NCBI GenBank assembly: GCA_019636345.1
Contig: JAHBXQ010000003.1
Location: 248,001-312,000 of the forward strand
Length of the DNA: 64,000 bases
Reading direction: 5' to 3'
Origin: Pirellulales bacterium
GTDB lineage: Bacteria; Planctomycetota; Planctomycetia; Pirellulales; Lacipirellulaceae
Made by a program: the position numbers and the translations under genes. The notes beneath the pieces are model-generated. The model searched no databases. It saw nothing but the letters and a program-made list of their open reading frames with translations, and was not told where the DNA came from. Below, piece after piece: positions 8,359 through 17,790 of the stretch (positions are counted from its first letter, which is position 1; every line of letters begins with the position of its first letter).

Positions 8359-9543
8359 GTGACGATCCCTGGCCTGCCGTATGCTCTTGTCCTGAGCGCT
8401 CTGCTCTGTTCGTCGCTCCCCCTCGGCAGCGGCGCGGAAGCCTTCGCGGCCGATCTTGCGGCGCGGGTCGCCGAACTCCGCGGCCGGATGACCGCCGACG
8501 CCGCCGGGGCCGTCGTGGACGTCAACTTCATGGACGCCGAGGCGACCGCCGCCGACGTGGCGCTCGCGGTCGCCCAGCCGCAACTCAAGTCGCTGACCCT
8601 GTGGGGCGCCCAGATCGACGACGCGGTCGTCGCCCTGTTGCCGCAGGCGAAGAACCTGCAGTCGCTCGTCCTGGAGAACACCTCGGTCACCGACGCGGGT
8701 CTTGCGCCGCTCGCAGAACTCCCGCAGTTGCGGCAGCTCAATCTGCACCGCTCGGCCCAGCTCACCAGCGCCGGCGCGGACCAGATCGCCAAGCTCGCCG
8801 ACTTGACTCATCTCATGGCCCCGTACACGAAATTCAACGACGACGCGGTCGCCAAGCTGACCTCGCTGAAGAAGCTGCGCCTGTTGGACTTGCGGGGATG
8901 CACGCTGTCGGACGGCGCGATGAGCGTGGTGGACGACTTGCCGCTGCTTGTCAGTTTGAAGCTGCGCAGCCCGTCGATCAGCGACAAAGGGCTCGCGACG
9001 ATCGCCACCCGACGCGGACTTCGCGGACTCCATCTCGAAGACGCGCGGCTCACCAACGACGGCATGCAGCAGCTCGCCGAGCTGACGGAACTCGACGACC
9101 TCAACCTGCTGCGCGTCCCCATCGACAACGACGGCTTGGCGCCGCTCGCCAAGCTCTCCAAGATGCGGCAGCTCAACCTCCGCGGCACGTTCGTCTCCGA
9201 CGACGGGCTCGAGAACTTGGCCGGCATGTCTCAGTTGTTCAAACTCGACCTCAGCGAAACCGAGGTCGAAGGGCCGGGGCTCGCGCACTTGGCCAAGCTC
9301 CCTCAACTGCGGTGGCTGAACTTGTGGGCGACCTATGCCGACGACGATGCGCTCGATCATGTCGCCCAGATGGAGGCGCTTGAGCATCTGAATCTCGACA
9401 ACACGATGGTCGGCGACGCCGGCGTCGCGAAACTCGCGGGTCTCAAGAAGCTCAAGACGCTCGGACTGTCGCAAACGTCAGTCTCGGCCGGGGCGATCGA
9501 CAAACTCAAAGCGGCGATCCCGGGGCTCAAGATCCAGCGTTAG
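8359..9543 (+). CDS. Exported leucine-rich-repeat protein
   Basis: A 394-residue protein from a GTG start (VTIPGLPYALVLSALLC...), chosen because it begins a signal peptide; the in-frame ATG 123 bases earlier overlaps the palindromic repeat and adds unlike sequence. After a short alpha segment the rest is about a dozen LRR units of 22-25 residues with the pattern LxxLxLxxTxVxDxGLAxLAxL, for example LQSLVLENTSVTDAGLAPLAEL. This is the cysteine-poor, GALA/RI-like class common in Planctomycetes. LRRs mediate protein-protein contacts; the partner is unknown. The location is probably periplasmic or surface. Confidence 0.85.
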   Translation: MTIPGLPYALVLSALLCSSLPLGSGAEAFAADLAARVAELRGRMTADAAGAVVDVNFMDAEATAADVALAVAQPQLKSLTLWGAQIDDAVVALLPQAKNLQSLVLENTSVTDAGLAPLAELPQLRQLNLHRSAQLTSAGADQIAKLADLTHLMAPYTKFNDDAVAKLTSLKKLRLLDLRGCTLSDGAMSVVDDLPLLVSLKLRSPSISDKGLATIATRRGLRGLHLEDARLTNDGMQQLAELTELDDLNLLRVPIDNDGLAPLAKLSKMRQLNLRGTFVSDDGLENLAGMSQLFKLDLSETEVEGPGLAHLAKLPQLRWLNLWATYADDDALDHVAQMEALEHLNLDNTMVGDAGVAKLAGLKKLKTLGLSQTSVSAGAIDKLKAAIPGLKIQR

Positions 9544-9663
9544 CGGATTGCGCTTGATTGCGCCTCGCGTCTTTGCACGCAAGCTTCTTGAAGGCGAGTC
9601 GCGCTCTGCGCTGCGGGTCGAGAGAGTCGCTGTCGATTCGCCCCCCCCCGATCGCGGCGGAGG

Positions 9664-10140
9664 TCACAGCACGCTGAAGCGGAGGTCGTAGAAGCCGACC
9701 CCTTTGACGGCGTCGGTGTTGAGCGACGAATTGACGACCTTGGCGATCTTTTCGCGGAGGTTGGTCAGTTCGGGGTCCTCGACGTCGGCATGCGTAAGCG
9801 TCCGGACGGCGATCAGCATTCGATTGCGGAGCACCGCGTCCCCTTGCTTGATTTCTTTCTCGACCGCCTTGCGATTGCGGTTGGGGACTTGGCCGAAGGC
9901 GTGGAAGTCGACGACTCCCCCGACCGGTGCATGGGGGAGCTTGGGGAGCGTGATCCGGTACTTGCCCAGGTCGACGTCTTCGAGCCGCATCCGCTCGGCT
10001 TGTTCGCGCTTCGCCTGGGTCAAGGCCTGAGCGTCGTAGCACCCCGCGGCAAGTCCGACCAGCAGGACGCAGGCGACCGCGGTCCGTGGACTGCGGGTCC
10101 GGGCGTCGTCGGGCGTCGCTGGGGTGTCGATCATCGCCAT
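9664..10140 (-). CDS. Putative lipoprotein, FliL-fold-like paralogue 1
   Basis: A 158-residue protein with a lipoprotein signal: RTAVACVLLVGLAAGC with the lipobox cysteine near residue 34. The C-terminal part follows the plan of the FliL C-terminal domain: a strand, a long helix ending in RNRMLIAVRTLTHADVEDPELTNLREKI, then a closing strand VGFYDLRFSVL. FliL binds the flagellar motor or stator-like complexes, but no flagellar gene is near, so that role is not implied. The start is the ATG of MAMIDTPATP; a further ATG lies 6 bases inside. It is divergent from two related genes. Confidence 0.6.
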   Translation of the reverse strand: MAMIDTPATPDDARTRSPRTAVACVLLVGLAAGCYDAQALTQAKREQAERMRLEDVDLGKYRITLPKLPHAPVGGVVDFHAFGQVPNRNRKAVEKEIKQGDAVLRNRMLIAVRTLTHADVEDPELTNLREKIAKVVNSSLNTDAVKGVGFYDLRFSVL

Positions 10141-10336
10141 AACCGGTGCGGACGGTACGAATGGTACGAGCGCGGTTGCAGGGGGCGCAGCATCCGCTCG
10201 CGGTCGCCCCTCCGGCGCCATCGCCCCGCAGAGAAAACCTAGCTTGCCCGTCGCGGGGTCTGGCCGCGACCTATGATTTCCCTGTCGGCGAAAGCCGCGT
10301 TCCGCTCCGTACAATCGCGACAAACGGCGCCTTGCC

Positions 10337-10846
10337 ATGACGACCTCCGCGACTGTTCGTTCCGCAGCGACGTCGTCCGGCCTTCGCGCCGTGCGGTTCG
10401 GGCTGGTCCTCGCGTGCCTGTCGGCCGTGAGCGGCTGCGGGGGATCGCATGAGACGGTGCTGGGCGACTACCTGCGCGAGCTGGAGTTCGAGGCGCCGCT
10501 CGAGTCGGTCGCCCTCGTGCCGCTCGGCCAGTTTCGCGTTCCGATTGCGATCCGGGTCGGCGAATCGGCGCTCGGCGATCCCCCCGTCTGGATGCGCGTG
10601 CAGTTCGAGCTGTTCGCCGAGACCAGTCCCGAGAACGAATCCGCCCTTCGCGATGCGCTCGACCGCTACGACGGCCCGTTCCGCGATTCGGTGATCCGCA
10701 TTTGCCGAATGACGACTCACGAAGAGCTCGCCGACCCGCGACTCTCGGCCCTGAAGTCGCGACTGATGGACATGGCACGGCCGCTGTTGGGCGAGAATCG
10801 GGTGCGCGGATTGATCGTCGACAAGTACAAAGAAGACGTGCTGTGA
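10337..10846 (+). CDS. Putative lipoprotein, FliL-fold-like paralogue 2
   Basis: A 169-residue protein with a clear lipoprotein signal peptide: a hydrophobic run then AVSGC, with Cys34 as the probable acylation site. The mature region has the same arrangement as its neighbours: a beta stretch (VALVPLGQFRVPIAIR), a helix FRDSVIRICRMTTHEELADPRLSALK and a closing segment VRGLIVDKYKEDV. The resemblance to FliL-type domains is by pattern only. It lies 50 bases before the third member of the set on the same strand, so the two are probably co-transcribed. Function unknown. Confidence 0.62.
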   Translation: MTTSATVRSAATSSGLRAVRFGLVLACLSAVSGCGGSHETVLGDYLRELEFEAPLESVALVPLGQFRVPIAIRVGESALGDPPVWMRVQFELFAETSPENESALRDALDRYDGPFRDSVIRICRMTTHEELADPRLSALKSRLMDMARPLLGENRVRGLIVDKYKEDVL

Positions 10847-10896
10847 CGTCGTCCGGCGGTGCCGGCTTCCAGCGATCTCTAGCCCGCCCAAGACGA

Positions 10897-11382
10897 ATGA
10901 CACGATCTGTTTGCCCGGCGAATTTGTTGCGGACCTTGCTGCTGGCGACGTTCGCCTGCGCGGCGACGTTCGGCGGGGGAGATCGCTGCGCGGCGGCGCA
11001 AACGGCGGCGTCGAACAAACAACAGGGCGCCGGCGAGCAGAACTCCGCTGAAAACCGGCCCAAGCCGTTTACGCTCGACCTGGGGGACTTCCATGTGCGC
11101 GATTGGCGCCCGACGCGCAACGAGACGCCCGACCTGCGGTTCTCCGTGGCGGTCGTGTTCGCCCCCGAGACGAGCGAGCTGACCCGCGAGCGGTTGCGGC
11201 ACTGGACGAACCGGCTTCGCGATCAGGCGATCATCGCCGTCCGGCTCGCCGAAAGCAAAGACTTCGTCGAGCCGACCCTCGATCAGTTGCAGCGTCTGAT
11301 CCGGGGCCGCATCCGGCGCACGCTTCCCGGCGTCCCGGTGAGCGAGGTGCTGATGACCGACTTCTCGCTCGGCGACGACTGA
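10897..11382 (+). CDS. Exported FliL-fold-like paralogue 3
   Basis: A 161-residue protein with an N-terminal signal peptide (NLLRTLLLATFACAATF, then CAAAQ). The mature domain reads FTLDLGDFHVRDW...LRFSVAVVFAPET, then LRDQAIIAVRLAESKDFVEP, a helix, and VSEVLMTDFSL. The order strand, helix with I-I-A-V-R, D/E-P, helix, closing strand with T-D-F is close to FliL C-terminal domains. The start is the ATG at the signal peptide. It converges on the giant heme-binding gene with 37 bases between stops. Which process this trio serves is unknown. Confidence 0.62.
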   Translation: MTRSVCPANLLRTLLLATFACAATFGGGDRCAAAQTAASNKQQGAGEQNSAENRPKPFTLDLGDFHVRDWRPTRNETPDLRFSVAVVFAPETSELTRERLRHWTNRLRDQAIIAVRLAESKDFVEPTLDQLQRLIRGRIRRTLPGVPVSEVLMTDFSLGDD

Positions 11383-11419
11383 GCGGGCGGTTCCATGGGC
11401 TGCGGTGCGACGAGCGTCG

Positions 11420-14400
11420 CTACCGCGTCGCCCCGCCGGCACGCTCGGCCAAATTCGGTTCGCCCCCTGCCGCGAGGTAGGCGAACAGGTCGGCGACCTC
11501 TTCCAGCGTCAGTGCGTTGAGCAGCCCCGTCGGCATCGCCGAGAGATTGCTCGGCTGGACGTCGTCGATTTCGTCGTGCGGGATCGTCGTTTGCTGGCCG
11601 TTGGACAGCAGCACCTTCACTCCTGCGGCGCCAAGGGGCACGACCATCCCCGCGTAGCTCTTGCCGTTGGCGATGACGACTTTGCTGGCGTATTGGTCCG
11701 AGATGACGTGCGACGGGTAGACGATCGACTGCAGAATCTCCTTCTGTTGGAACCGACGGGCGACGGCGGTCAGGTCGGGTCCGATCGTCTCGCCCCTTGC
11801 CCCGCAGCGGTGACAGCTTGCGCACTGGGCTTTGACGAACGCCGCGGCGCCCCGCTCGGCGCTGCCGGTTTTCCCGGCGTCGCTGGCGAGGAACATCGCC
11901 AGTTCGTCGAAGCTCCATTTGTCGCGGCCCGCGTCGGCGGGGAGTTCGGCCGGCGGGGCGTCGGGAAACCGCTTTGCGTACCACTGCTGCCAGGCGACCA
12001 AGGCCCGCGCGGGATCCGCCGCGCTCGCCGTGACAACCTGCCCCGCCCAGTGCGCCAACAGCGAATCGGCCGCGGCGGCCGCGTTCCCCTGCAGTCGCAT
12101 GCCCGTGAGGATCGCGTCACGGTACGGCGGCGCTTCCGTGGGCCGCTCGTCGACCCCGACGAGCGCCTCCATGATCGCTTCGGCCGCGGGACTCTCGGCC
12201 GTACGAAGCGACTCGACCAACAGCGGCCAGCTCTCCCCCTGCGGGTGCTGGGTGAGGCTCATTGCCGCGGCGTCGCGATACTCGGGCTCGTCGCGGAAAA
12301 TACGCCGCAAGTGGGCCAGCGAAGTCGCATCGTCGGCTCCTCCCAGAACGGCGATGATCGCCACCCGCAACCGGCGGTGGGCGTTGCTCTCCGCACAGCG
12401 CGGGGCGACCCGGCCGTCGAGCGCCCGGACCTCGGCCAGCACGTCGTCGCCCGGATGCTCGGGCAGGCTGGCCAGGGCCGAGAGCGCCGAGGCGGGCCAT
12501 TGCTCGCCCTGGGCGATGATCTGCCGCCGCTCGGGCAGGGTGAGCTTGTCGAAAAACTCGCGGGCGAACAGTTCGACGTATGCCGAAACGCTGTAGCCGG
12601 CCTCGACCGTGCGCGCCTCCTCCAGACCTCGCATCAGGGCCAGCTTCGACGCGGTGGTCCAGCCGACCGCCAATCGCGGGGCGTAGGCGAGGATCTGCAG
12701 CTTGTCCTCGTACGGCTGATCGGGTTGTTCAAGCTGTGCAGCGAACTTGGCCGCGGCCTGCGGCGCCTGCACGTGAACCAATAGCCGCACTAGCTCGCGG
12801 TTCGCCCGGACGTCGCTCGTCGGGTACAAGGGCGCGAGCGTCGCGGCGACTTGCTGCGCTTCGCTCGACTCGGGGACGAACTGGCCGAACTCCAGCGCGA
12901 TTTCGATCAGCCGCAGCACGTTGAGCCGCTGGTCGTCGGTGAGTCGCGAGCCGCGGGTCGAGGGTTCCAGCAGCGGCAGCGCCCGCTGCAACGCCGCCTT
13001 GCACGTGGCCGGCGGGTGATCCACGGCCAACAGCGCCGCCACGCCGTAGCAGAACGGCGTCGGTTCGGTTTGCTTGAGCGCCGCGGCGGCCCAGTCCCGG
13101 ACCGGCATCTGCTGCAGGGCCCGCATCGCGGCGAACCGGACAAACCGATCCTCGTCGGCCAGCAGCGGCAGGACCAGGTCCGGTTGCGCACCGTCCCAAC
13201 GGGCGATCGCCTCGCACGCGGCCCGCCGGACCAGCGCATCGCGGTCGGAGGCAAGCTGCGCAAGCAGTTGGAAGTCGGCGTTCGCGGCGGCTCCGCTCTG
13301 CCGAAACGGCACGCCTTCGCGCACGGTTCGTCGAGCAAGGGCGCTTGCGGAAATGTTCGCCCCCGCGACATGTCGCGCCGCGCGAGCGCGGAGTTCCGGC
13401 TCCTGGTCGTGAACCAGCGCGACGAGCAGGTCCTCGTTCGGCTTCGGGCCGAAGAACACCATCAGGTCGATCGCGCGCAGGCGATCGGTCGTTTTGCGAC
13501 GAGCGTCTCCGGCGACCGCCGCGAGCCCCGGGCCCCACGTGTCGCCGGCGGCGTGCTTGAACCGGGCGATGGCCGCCCGGGCCCAGTCGGCGTCAAGCTG
13601 CGGCTGGGCGATCGCCTGCTCGACCGGCGAATCGGAGCCGAGCGCGACGCCCCCGTTCGGGCCCTTGTAACGAACGCGGTACACCCCGCCGTCGGTGCCG
13701 CGGCCTCCCGTGCAGAAGTACAGCGCTCCGTCCGGCCCCACGGCGCAGTCGGTTGCGTTCAGCGGCCGGCCTTCGAGGAACTCGACCCCCTCGGCTTCGT
13801 ACGTCGCCCCTTGGCGTTCCAAGGTCACCGCGTAGATCCGCCCCGTCGCCCAGTCGCAGGCGAACATCACGCCGCGGAACGCCTCGGGATAGGCCGTATG
13901 GTCGTAGAATTCGACGCCGGTCGGCGAACCGACCCCCACCTCCCAAGCGGCGGGCAGGCTGTCGAAGTGGTACTCGGGCCACTTCGACCAACCGCTGCGC
14001 CAGCCCATCTCGGCGCCCATCGTCACATGGTTGACCCGCGTGGGGCGATACCACGGCGCCCCGCGGTCCCATTCCATGTCGGCGTCGTAGGTGAACAGCT
14101 CGCCTGCCGGATTGAACGCGAAGTCGTAGGAGTTGCGCAAGCCCCCGGCCACGGTCTCGACGAAACTCCCCTCGGCGTCGGTGCGGATCACCGTGCCGCC
14201 GGGCGCCGGGATGCCGACCGCGTGCCCGCGCGGATCCTCGTGCTTGGGCCGAATCAAATCCCCTTCGTACCAGTTGCGGTAGGGACTGCGCTCGCCGGGG
14301 GTCCCCGCGGCGCGAACGAAGTTGCCCAAGAGGACGTAGATCAACCCGTCGGGACCCAGCCGCACCGCGTGGGCGCCATGCTCGCCTCGACTGCCGGCGA

Positions 14401-15307
14401 AGTCGATCAGCTTGACGATCTCGTCCGCTTTGCCGTCGCGATTGGCGTCGCGCAAGCGGTAGAGCGCCGGGCCCTCCGGCCCCGTGCCGGTGACGAACAC
14501 CCGCGAGCCAAGGGCGAGGATTCCCTGCACGTTCTCGATCTTGTCGCAGTAGGTGGTCACCTCCTCGGGGACGCCGTTGCCGTCGCGGTCGGCCAGCCGC
14601 AGCAGATGGCCCCCTTCGCGCGACACGAGCATCGCCCCCTGGGCGTCGAAGGTCATCGCGATCAGCGAGCCGACCTCTTCGTCGCGGGCGATCCGCTCGA
14701 TCTCGAACTCTTCGGACAGGATGAACCGGGCGCCCCGTTCGGCGGAGACGACCTCGTTCCCCCAGGGGAGAGTCGCCCCCAGCCGGCCGAAGCTGCGTGC
14801 GGAGAGCCAGTCGCGGTCCGGGAACTCGGGGAGGGTCCAATTGGCGAACTCGCGCACACTGGTTCGCCAGGAGCCGTCGGTGGGGAGCGATTCCCACGAT
14901 CCGCCGAGGTCCTTCACGACCAACTGTCCGGCGAGCCCCGCAGCGCCGGGTTCAAGATTGGACACCCGCACGGCGATGACGTTCATCCCGGGGCGGAGCA
15001 GTTTGGCGACGTCCCACTGCTGCATCCGCCGCCAGTCGCTCGACTTGCCGACCAGCCGGCCGTTGACGTAGGCCTCGAGGACGTTGTCGCCGGTCAGTGC
15101 GAGCAACGCCCCCTCGGGGGCTTGCACGCGAAACGACTTGCGGAAAAAGCAATCGGACTGCGGGACTTTGTCCTTCTCGTGCGCGGGGGACCAGATCCAC
15201 TGCGCCTCCGCGGCGTGCAGGACGCCTGCGCCGAGGATCGAGAACACGACGATCGCCGTCGCCAGCGCGCACCATGCCCGCTGTGCACGAAAGACAAGAA
15301 CCGACAT
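11420..15307 (-). CDS. PVC-type heme-binding dehydrogenase-like protein with HEAT repeats and C-terminal cytochrome c
   Basis: A 1,295-residue exported protein. In order it has: a signal peptide (MSVLVFRAQRAWCALATAIV...), a galactose-binding-like region (about 30-190, WIWSPAHEKDK and FFRKSFRVQAPEG), a GDL/sorbosone-dehydrogenase-like beta-propeller (about 200-570, with DRDGNGVPEEVTTY and GPDGLIYVLLGN), an alpha-helical HEAT-like stretch (about 600-1100), and a cytochrome c-like module with CASCH about 1215, then GPDLTAVARRF. This layout is typical of the planctomycete membrane-bound dehydrogenase/heme-binding family, probably oxidising sugars or alcohols in the periplasm. The start is the ATG at the signal peptide; the frame is open 52 codons further upstream without such a signal. 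Substrate unknown. Confidence 0.88.
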   Translation of the reverse strand: MSVLVFRAQRAWCALATAIVVFSILGAGVLHAAEAQWIWSPAHEKDKVPQSDCFFRKSFRVQAPEGALLALTGDNVLEAYVNGRLVGKSSDWRRMQQWDVAKLLRPGMNVIAVRVSNLEPGAAGLAGQLVVKDLGGSWESLPTDGSWRTSVREFANWTLPEFPDRDWLSARSFGRLGATLPWGNEVVSAERGARFILSEEFEIERIARDEEVGSLIAMTFDAQGAMLVSREGGHLLRLADRDGNGVPEEVTTYCDKIENVQGILALGSRVFVTGTGPEGPALYRLRDANRDGKADEIVKLIDFAGSRGEHGAHAVRLGPDGLIYVLLGNFVRAAGTPGERSPYRNWYEGDLIRPKHEDPRGHAVGIPAPGGTVIRTDAEGSFVETVAGGLRNSYDFAFNPAGELFTYDADMEWDRGAPWYRPTRVNHVTMGAEMGWRSGWSKWPEYHFDSLPAAWEVGVGSPTGVEFYDHTAYPEAFRGVMFACDWATGRIYAVTLERQGATYEAEGVEFLEGRPLNATDCAVGPDGALYFCTGGRGTDGGVYRVRYKGPNGGVALGSDSPVEQAIAQPQLDADWARAAIARFKHAAGDTWGPGLAAVAGDARRKTTDRLRAIDLMVFFGPKPNEDLLVALVHDQEPELRARAARHVAGANISASALARRTVREGVPFRQSGAAANADFQLLAQLASDRDALVRRAACEAIARWDGAQPDLVLPLLADEDRFVRFAAMRALQQMPVRDWAAAALKQTEPTPFCYGVAALLAVDHPPATCKAALQRALPLLEPSTRGSRLTDDQRLNVLRLIEIALEFGQFVPESSEAQQVAATLAPLYPTSDVRANRELVRLLVHVQAPQAAAKFAAQLEQPDQPYEDKLQILAYAPRLAVGWTTASKLALMRGLEEARTVEAGYSVSAYVELFAREFFDKLTLPERRQIIAQGEQWPASALSALASLPEHPGDDVLAEVRALDGRVAPRCAESNAHRRLRVAIIAVLGGADDATSLAHLRRIFRDEPEYRDAAAMSLTQHPQGESWPLLVESLRTAESPAAEAIMEALVGVDERPTEAPPYRDAILTGMRLQGNAAAAADSLLAHWAGQVVTASAADPARALVAWQQWYAKRFPDAPPAELPADAGRDKWSFDELAMFLASDAGKTGSAERGAAAFVKAQCASCHRCGARGETIGPDLTAVARRFQQKEILQSIVYPSHVISDQYASKVVIANGKSYAGMVVPLGAAGVKVLLSNGQQTTIPHDEIDDVQPSNLSAMPTGLLNALTLEEVADLFAYLAAGGEPNLAERAGGATR

Positions 15308-15430
15308 GACGCGCACCGTTGAACCTTCCCTGGAAACGAGCCGAAATCGAGCCCGCCAGCATACCAGCCGCCGCCCGCAACGACCAAGGCGAGGTTCGCA
15401 GCCCCTCGCAGGACGCCCCCTCCACTGGAA

Positions 15431-15460
15431 TTGACCCTCCTCGCACGACTGGGATAGGAT
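15431..15460 (+). promoter_or_regulatory. Candidate promoter of the peptide ABC transporter operon
   Basis: TTGACC and TAGGAT are 18 bases apart, ending 115 bases before the first gene of the transporter operon. Of the hexamer pairs I looked at by eye it is one of the closest to the sigma-70 consensus. It lies in the divergent gap shared with the heme-binding gene. Confidence 0.5.
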
Positions 15461-15574
15461 CACCTGCTTGGGCGGGTCACTTTGCCCAATCGTTTTCCTT
15501 TGCCAACTTCGCCGGCTTGACCGCGCCTCTGCCGCAGGAGGCCCCGGGACGTCGGCGACTCGCCCCGCGATTGC

Positions 15575-17662
15575 ATGATGAAGGTTCTCTCTCCCGGCGG
15601 CTGGCGCGTGCTAGCTGCCGTCGCTTTACTGGTTTCGACGACGTTGGTCGGCGGCTGCTCCTCGAAGGCGCTCCCGGAAAGCAAAGACCCCCCGAAGACC
15701 TCCGCTGACGCTGCTCCCTCCGACGAAGAGCAAGCGGACGGCGCGTCCGAGGGGGATTCCGCGAGCTTCGGCGCCAACGCGGCGGCGGACTTGGCGCAAG
15801 CGACGAAAGCCTCAGTCTCGTCGGCCGACGAGAGCATGCCTTGGAACTTGGGCAATGCGCTGGAACCGTTCGATCCGCCGTCGCGGGAGGAACTCGAGAA
15901 CGTCGAGTGGGTCGAGCATCCCGTCGTCGACCCCGACGCGGCGTTGCGGGCCGCGAAGCAAGAGCAAGGGGCGCCGCTCGTCTCCGCCGCCGAGGCGCTC
16001 AAGCTCCGCAACGACTCGCCGGAGAACAATCGAAAGATCCTCGGCGCCCTGAGCCAACTCGCTCCCGAGGACGGGACCGGCGTCGACTACGCCGCCAAGG
16101 TGGTGCGGCACGTATCGGGAGACTTGGGGAGCACCAACCCGCTGTTCGCCAGCAGCGTCACCGAAGCCGAGTTCGGCGACTTGACGGGCTTCAGCCCCTT
16201 GAACTTCGATCACCAGCTCGAGTTTTTCGCCTCGAAGCACTCGCTCGCGTCGTGGCGCTCCAGCGCCGACGGCATGATGGAAATGATCGTGCTCCGCGAC
16301 GACCTGACGTGGTCGGACGGCCAGCCGCTCACGGCGCACGACCTCGAGTTCTCGTTCAAGGTGATCATGACCGATCATCCGCTGTTGGTGATCCCCGCGA
16401 TTCGCCAGGGAGTCGACCAGCTGAGGGCGGTCGTCGCCTACGACGATCGCACGCTGGTCTATTTTCACAAGAACCGCTCGGCGATCGCCTACAAGAACAT
16501 TCTTTTCCCGGCGCTCCCGAAACATTTGTACGAAGAGTCGTTGAAGGAAGACCCGTCGATGAAGCGGAGCCGGCGCCACTCTGAGCTGGAGGACCGGCCG
16601 GTGACGTGCGGCCCCTACGAGTTCGCCAGCCGCCGCAAGGCGCAGGAGTTCGTCGTCCGTCGGCGCGAGAGCTATTACATGCACAACGGCCAGCAGGTGC
16701 GGCCCAAGCCTCACTTTGCCGAAGTGCGGGTCAAGGTGATCGAGGATCTCAATACGGCCCTGCTCGCCCTCCGCGAAGGGGACATCCACTCGATGGAATT
16801 GCGTCCTGAGCAATGGTCGACGCAAACGACCGACGATCGGTTTTACGCCAAGAACACCAAGATTTACGACACTGAGTGGACCGAGTTCCATTTCATGTGG
16901 AATCAGAAGACCCCGTATTTCAACGACCCCCGCGTCCGCTGGGCGATGACGTACGCGGTTGATTACGACGAGCTGCTGAACGTCATTTGTCGCGGCCTGT
17001 ACGAGCAAAGTCGCGGCAATTACCACCCGTCCTCGTGGATGTTTCCGCAGGACGGCCCCGACCCGGTCGAACAGGATCTTGTGAAGGCGGAGGAGCTGCT
17101 CGACGAAGCCGGCTGGATCGATCACGACGGAGACGGCTTTCGCGACAAGATGATCGACGGCAAGCTGGTGCGGTTCGAGTTCGTCCTGATGACCTACACG
17201 ACCGAAACGGGTCTGCAGGCCGCGACGCTCATGAAGGATTGCCTCGATCAGATCGGCGTCGTCTGCCATGTCAAGCCGACCGAGTTCGCAGCGATGGTCG
17301 ACGCCACCCAGAACAAAAAGTTCGACGCCTGCATGGGAGGCTGGGGCACGGGAGCCGATCCCGACTCGAACGAGAACATCTTCGCCACAGACCAGCCCCG
17401 CAATTACACGAGCTACTCGAATTCCGAGGTCGACGAGCTGTTCAAGCAAGGCCGGATGGAGTTCGATCGCGAGAAACGTGCGGCGATTTACGGACGGATC
17501 CACAATCTTCTGTGGGAGGATCAGCCCTATACGTGGCTGTTCTACCGGTCGGGGTTCTTCGCGTTCAACAAGCGCTTGCGCGGCTACAACTTCAGCCCCC
17601 GGGGACCGTTCAATTACAGCCCCGGGTTTGACGCGATCTACGCGACGCAAGCGGTTCCGTAA
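15575..17662 (+). CDS. Peptide ABC transporter substrate-binding lipoprotein (SBP_bac_5 family)
   Basis: A 695-residue periplasmic binding lipoprotein. The signal ends in LVGGC with Cys28, followed by a long acidic, low-complexity linker (about 30-115). The SBP_bac_5 fold covers about 150-690, with LTWSDGQPLTAHDLEFSFK near residues 245-263, the DPRVRWAMTYAVDYDELL signature near 451-468 and KEAVNNW-like helices later. The family binds oligopeptides, nickel or similar cargo. It is first in an operon with two permeases and a fused double ATPase, so it should deliver ligand to that complex. Either of two adjacent Met codons may start it. Cargo cannot be read from sequence; a YejA-like role in peptide uptake is an inference from the operon. 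Confidence 0.9.
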   Translation: MMKVLSPGGWRVLAAVALLVSTTLVGGCSSKALPESKDPPKTSADAAPSDEEQADGASEGDSASFGANAAADLAQATKASVSSADESMPWNLGNALEPFDPPSREELENVEWVEHPVVDPDAALRAAKQEQGAPLVSAAEALKLRNDSPENNRKILGALSQLAPEDGTGVDYAAKVVRHVSGDLGSTNPLFASSVTEAEFGDLTGFSPLNFDHQLEFFASKHSLASWRSSADGMMEMIVLRDDLTWSDGQPLTAHDLEFSFKVIMTDHPLLVIPAIRQGVDQLRAVVAYDDRTLVYFHKNRSAIAYKNILFPALPKHLYEESLKEDPSMKRSRRHSELEDRPVTCGPYEFASRRKAQEFVVRRRESYYMHNGQQVRPKPHFAEVRVKVIEDLNTALLALREGDIHSMELRPEQWSTQTTDDRFYAKNTKIYDTEWTEFHFMWNQKTPYFNDPRVRWAMTYAVDYDELLNVICRGLYEQSRGNYHPSSWMFPQDGPDPVEQDLVKAEELLDEAGWIDHDGDGFRDKMIDGKLVRFEFVLMTYTTETGLQAATLMKDCLDQIGVVCHVKPTEFAAMVDATQNKKFDACMGGWGTGADPDSNENIFATDQPRNYTSYSNSEVDELFKQGRMEFDREKRAAIYGRIHNLLWEDQPYTWLFYRSGFFAFNKRLRGYNFSPRGPFNYSPGFDAIYATQAVP

Positions 17663-17790
17663 CGCGGGCTCGTCGTCCTCGCGGCGAGTGCTTGAGCGCA
17701 GCCAAAAAAATTGAACTGACAAAGCACGAGGCTTTCTCCGACGGCGAATCTGGCCGACGGTTGTTTCCCGATCGCTGAGAACGCTCCGGC

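Noticed and set aside
12851-15322. An 823-residue open frame on the plus strand opposite the giant heme-binding gene.
   Set aside because: Antisense shadow; the minus-strand frame carries a signal peptide, a beta-propeller and CASCH.
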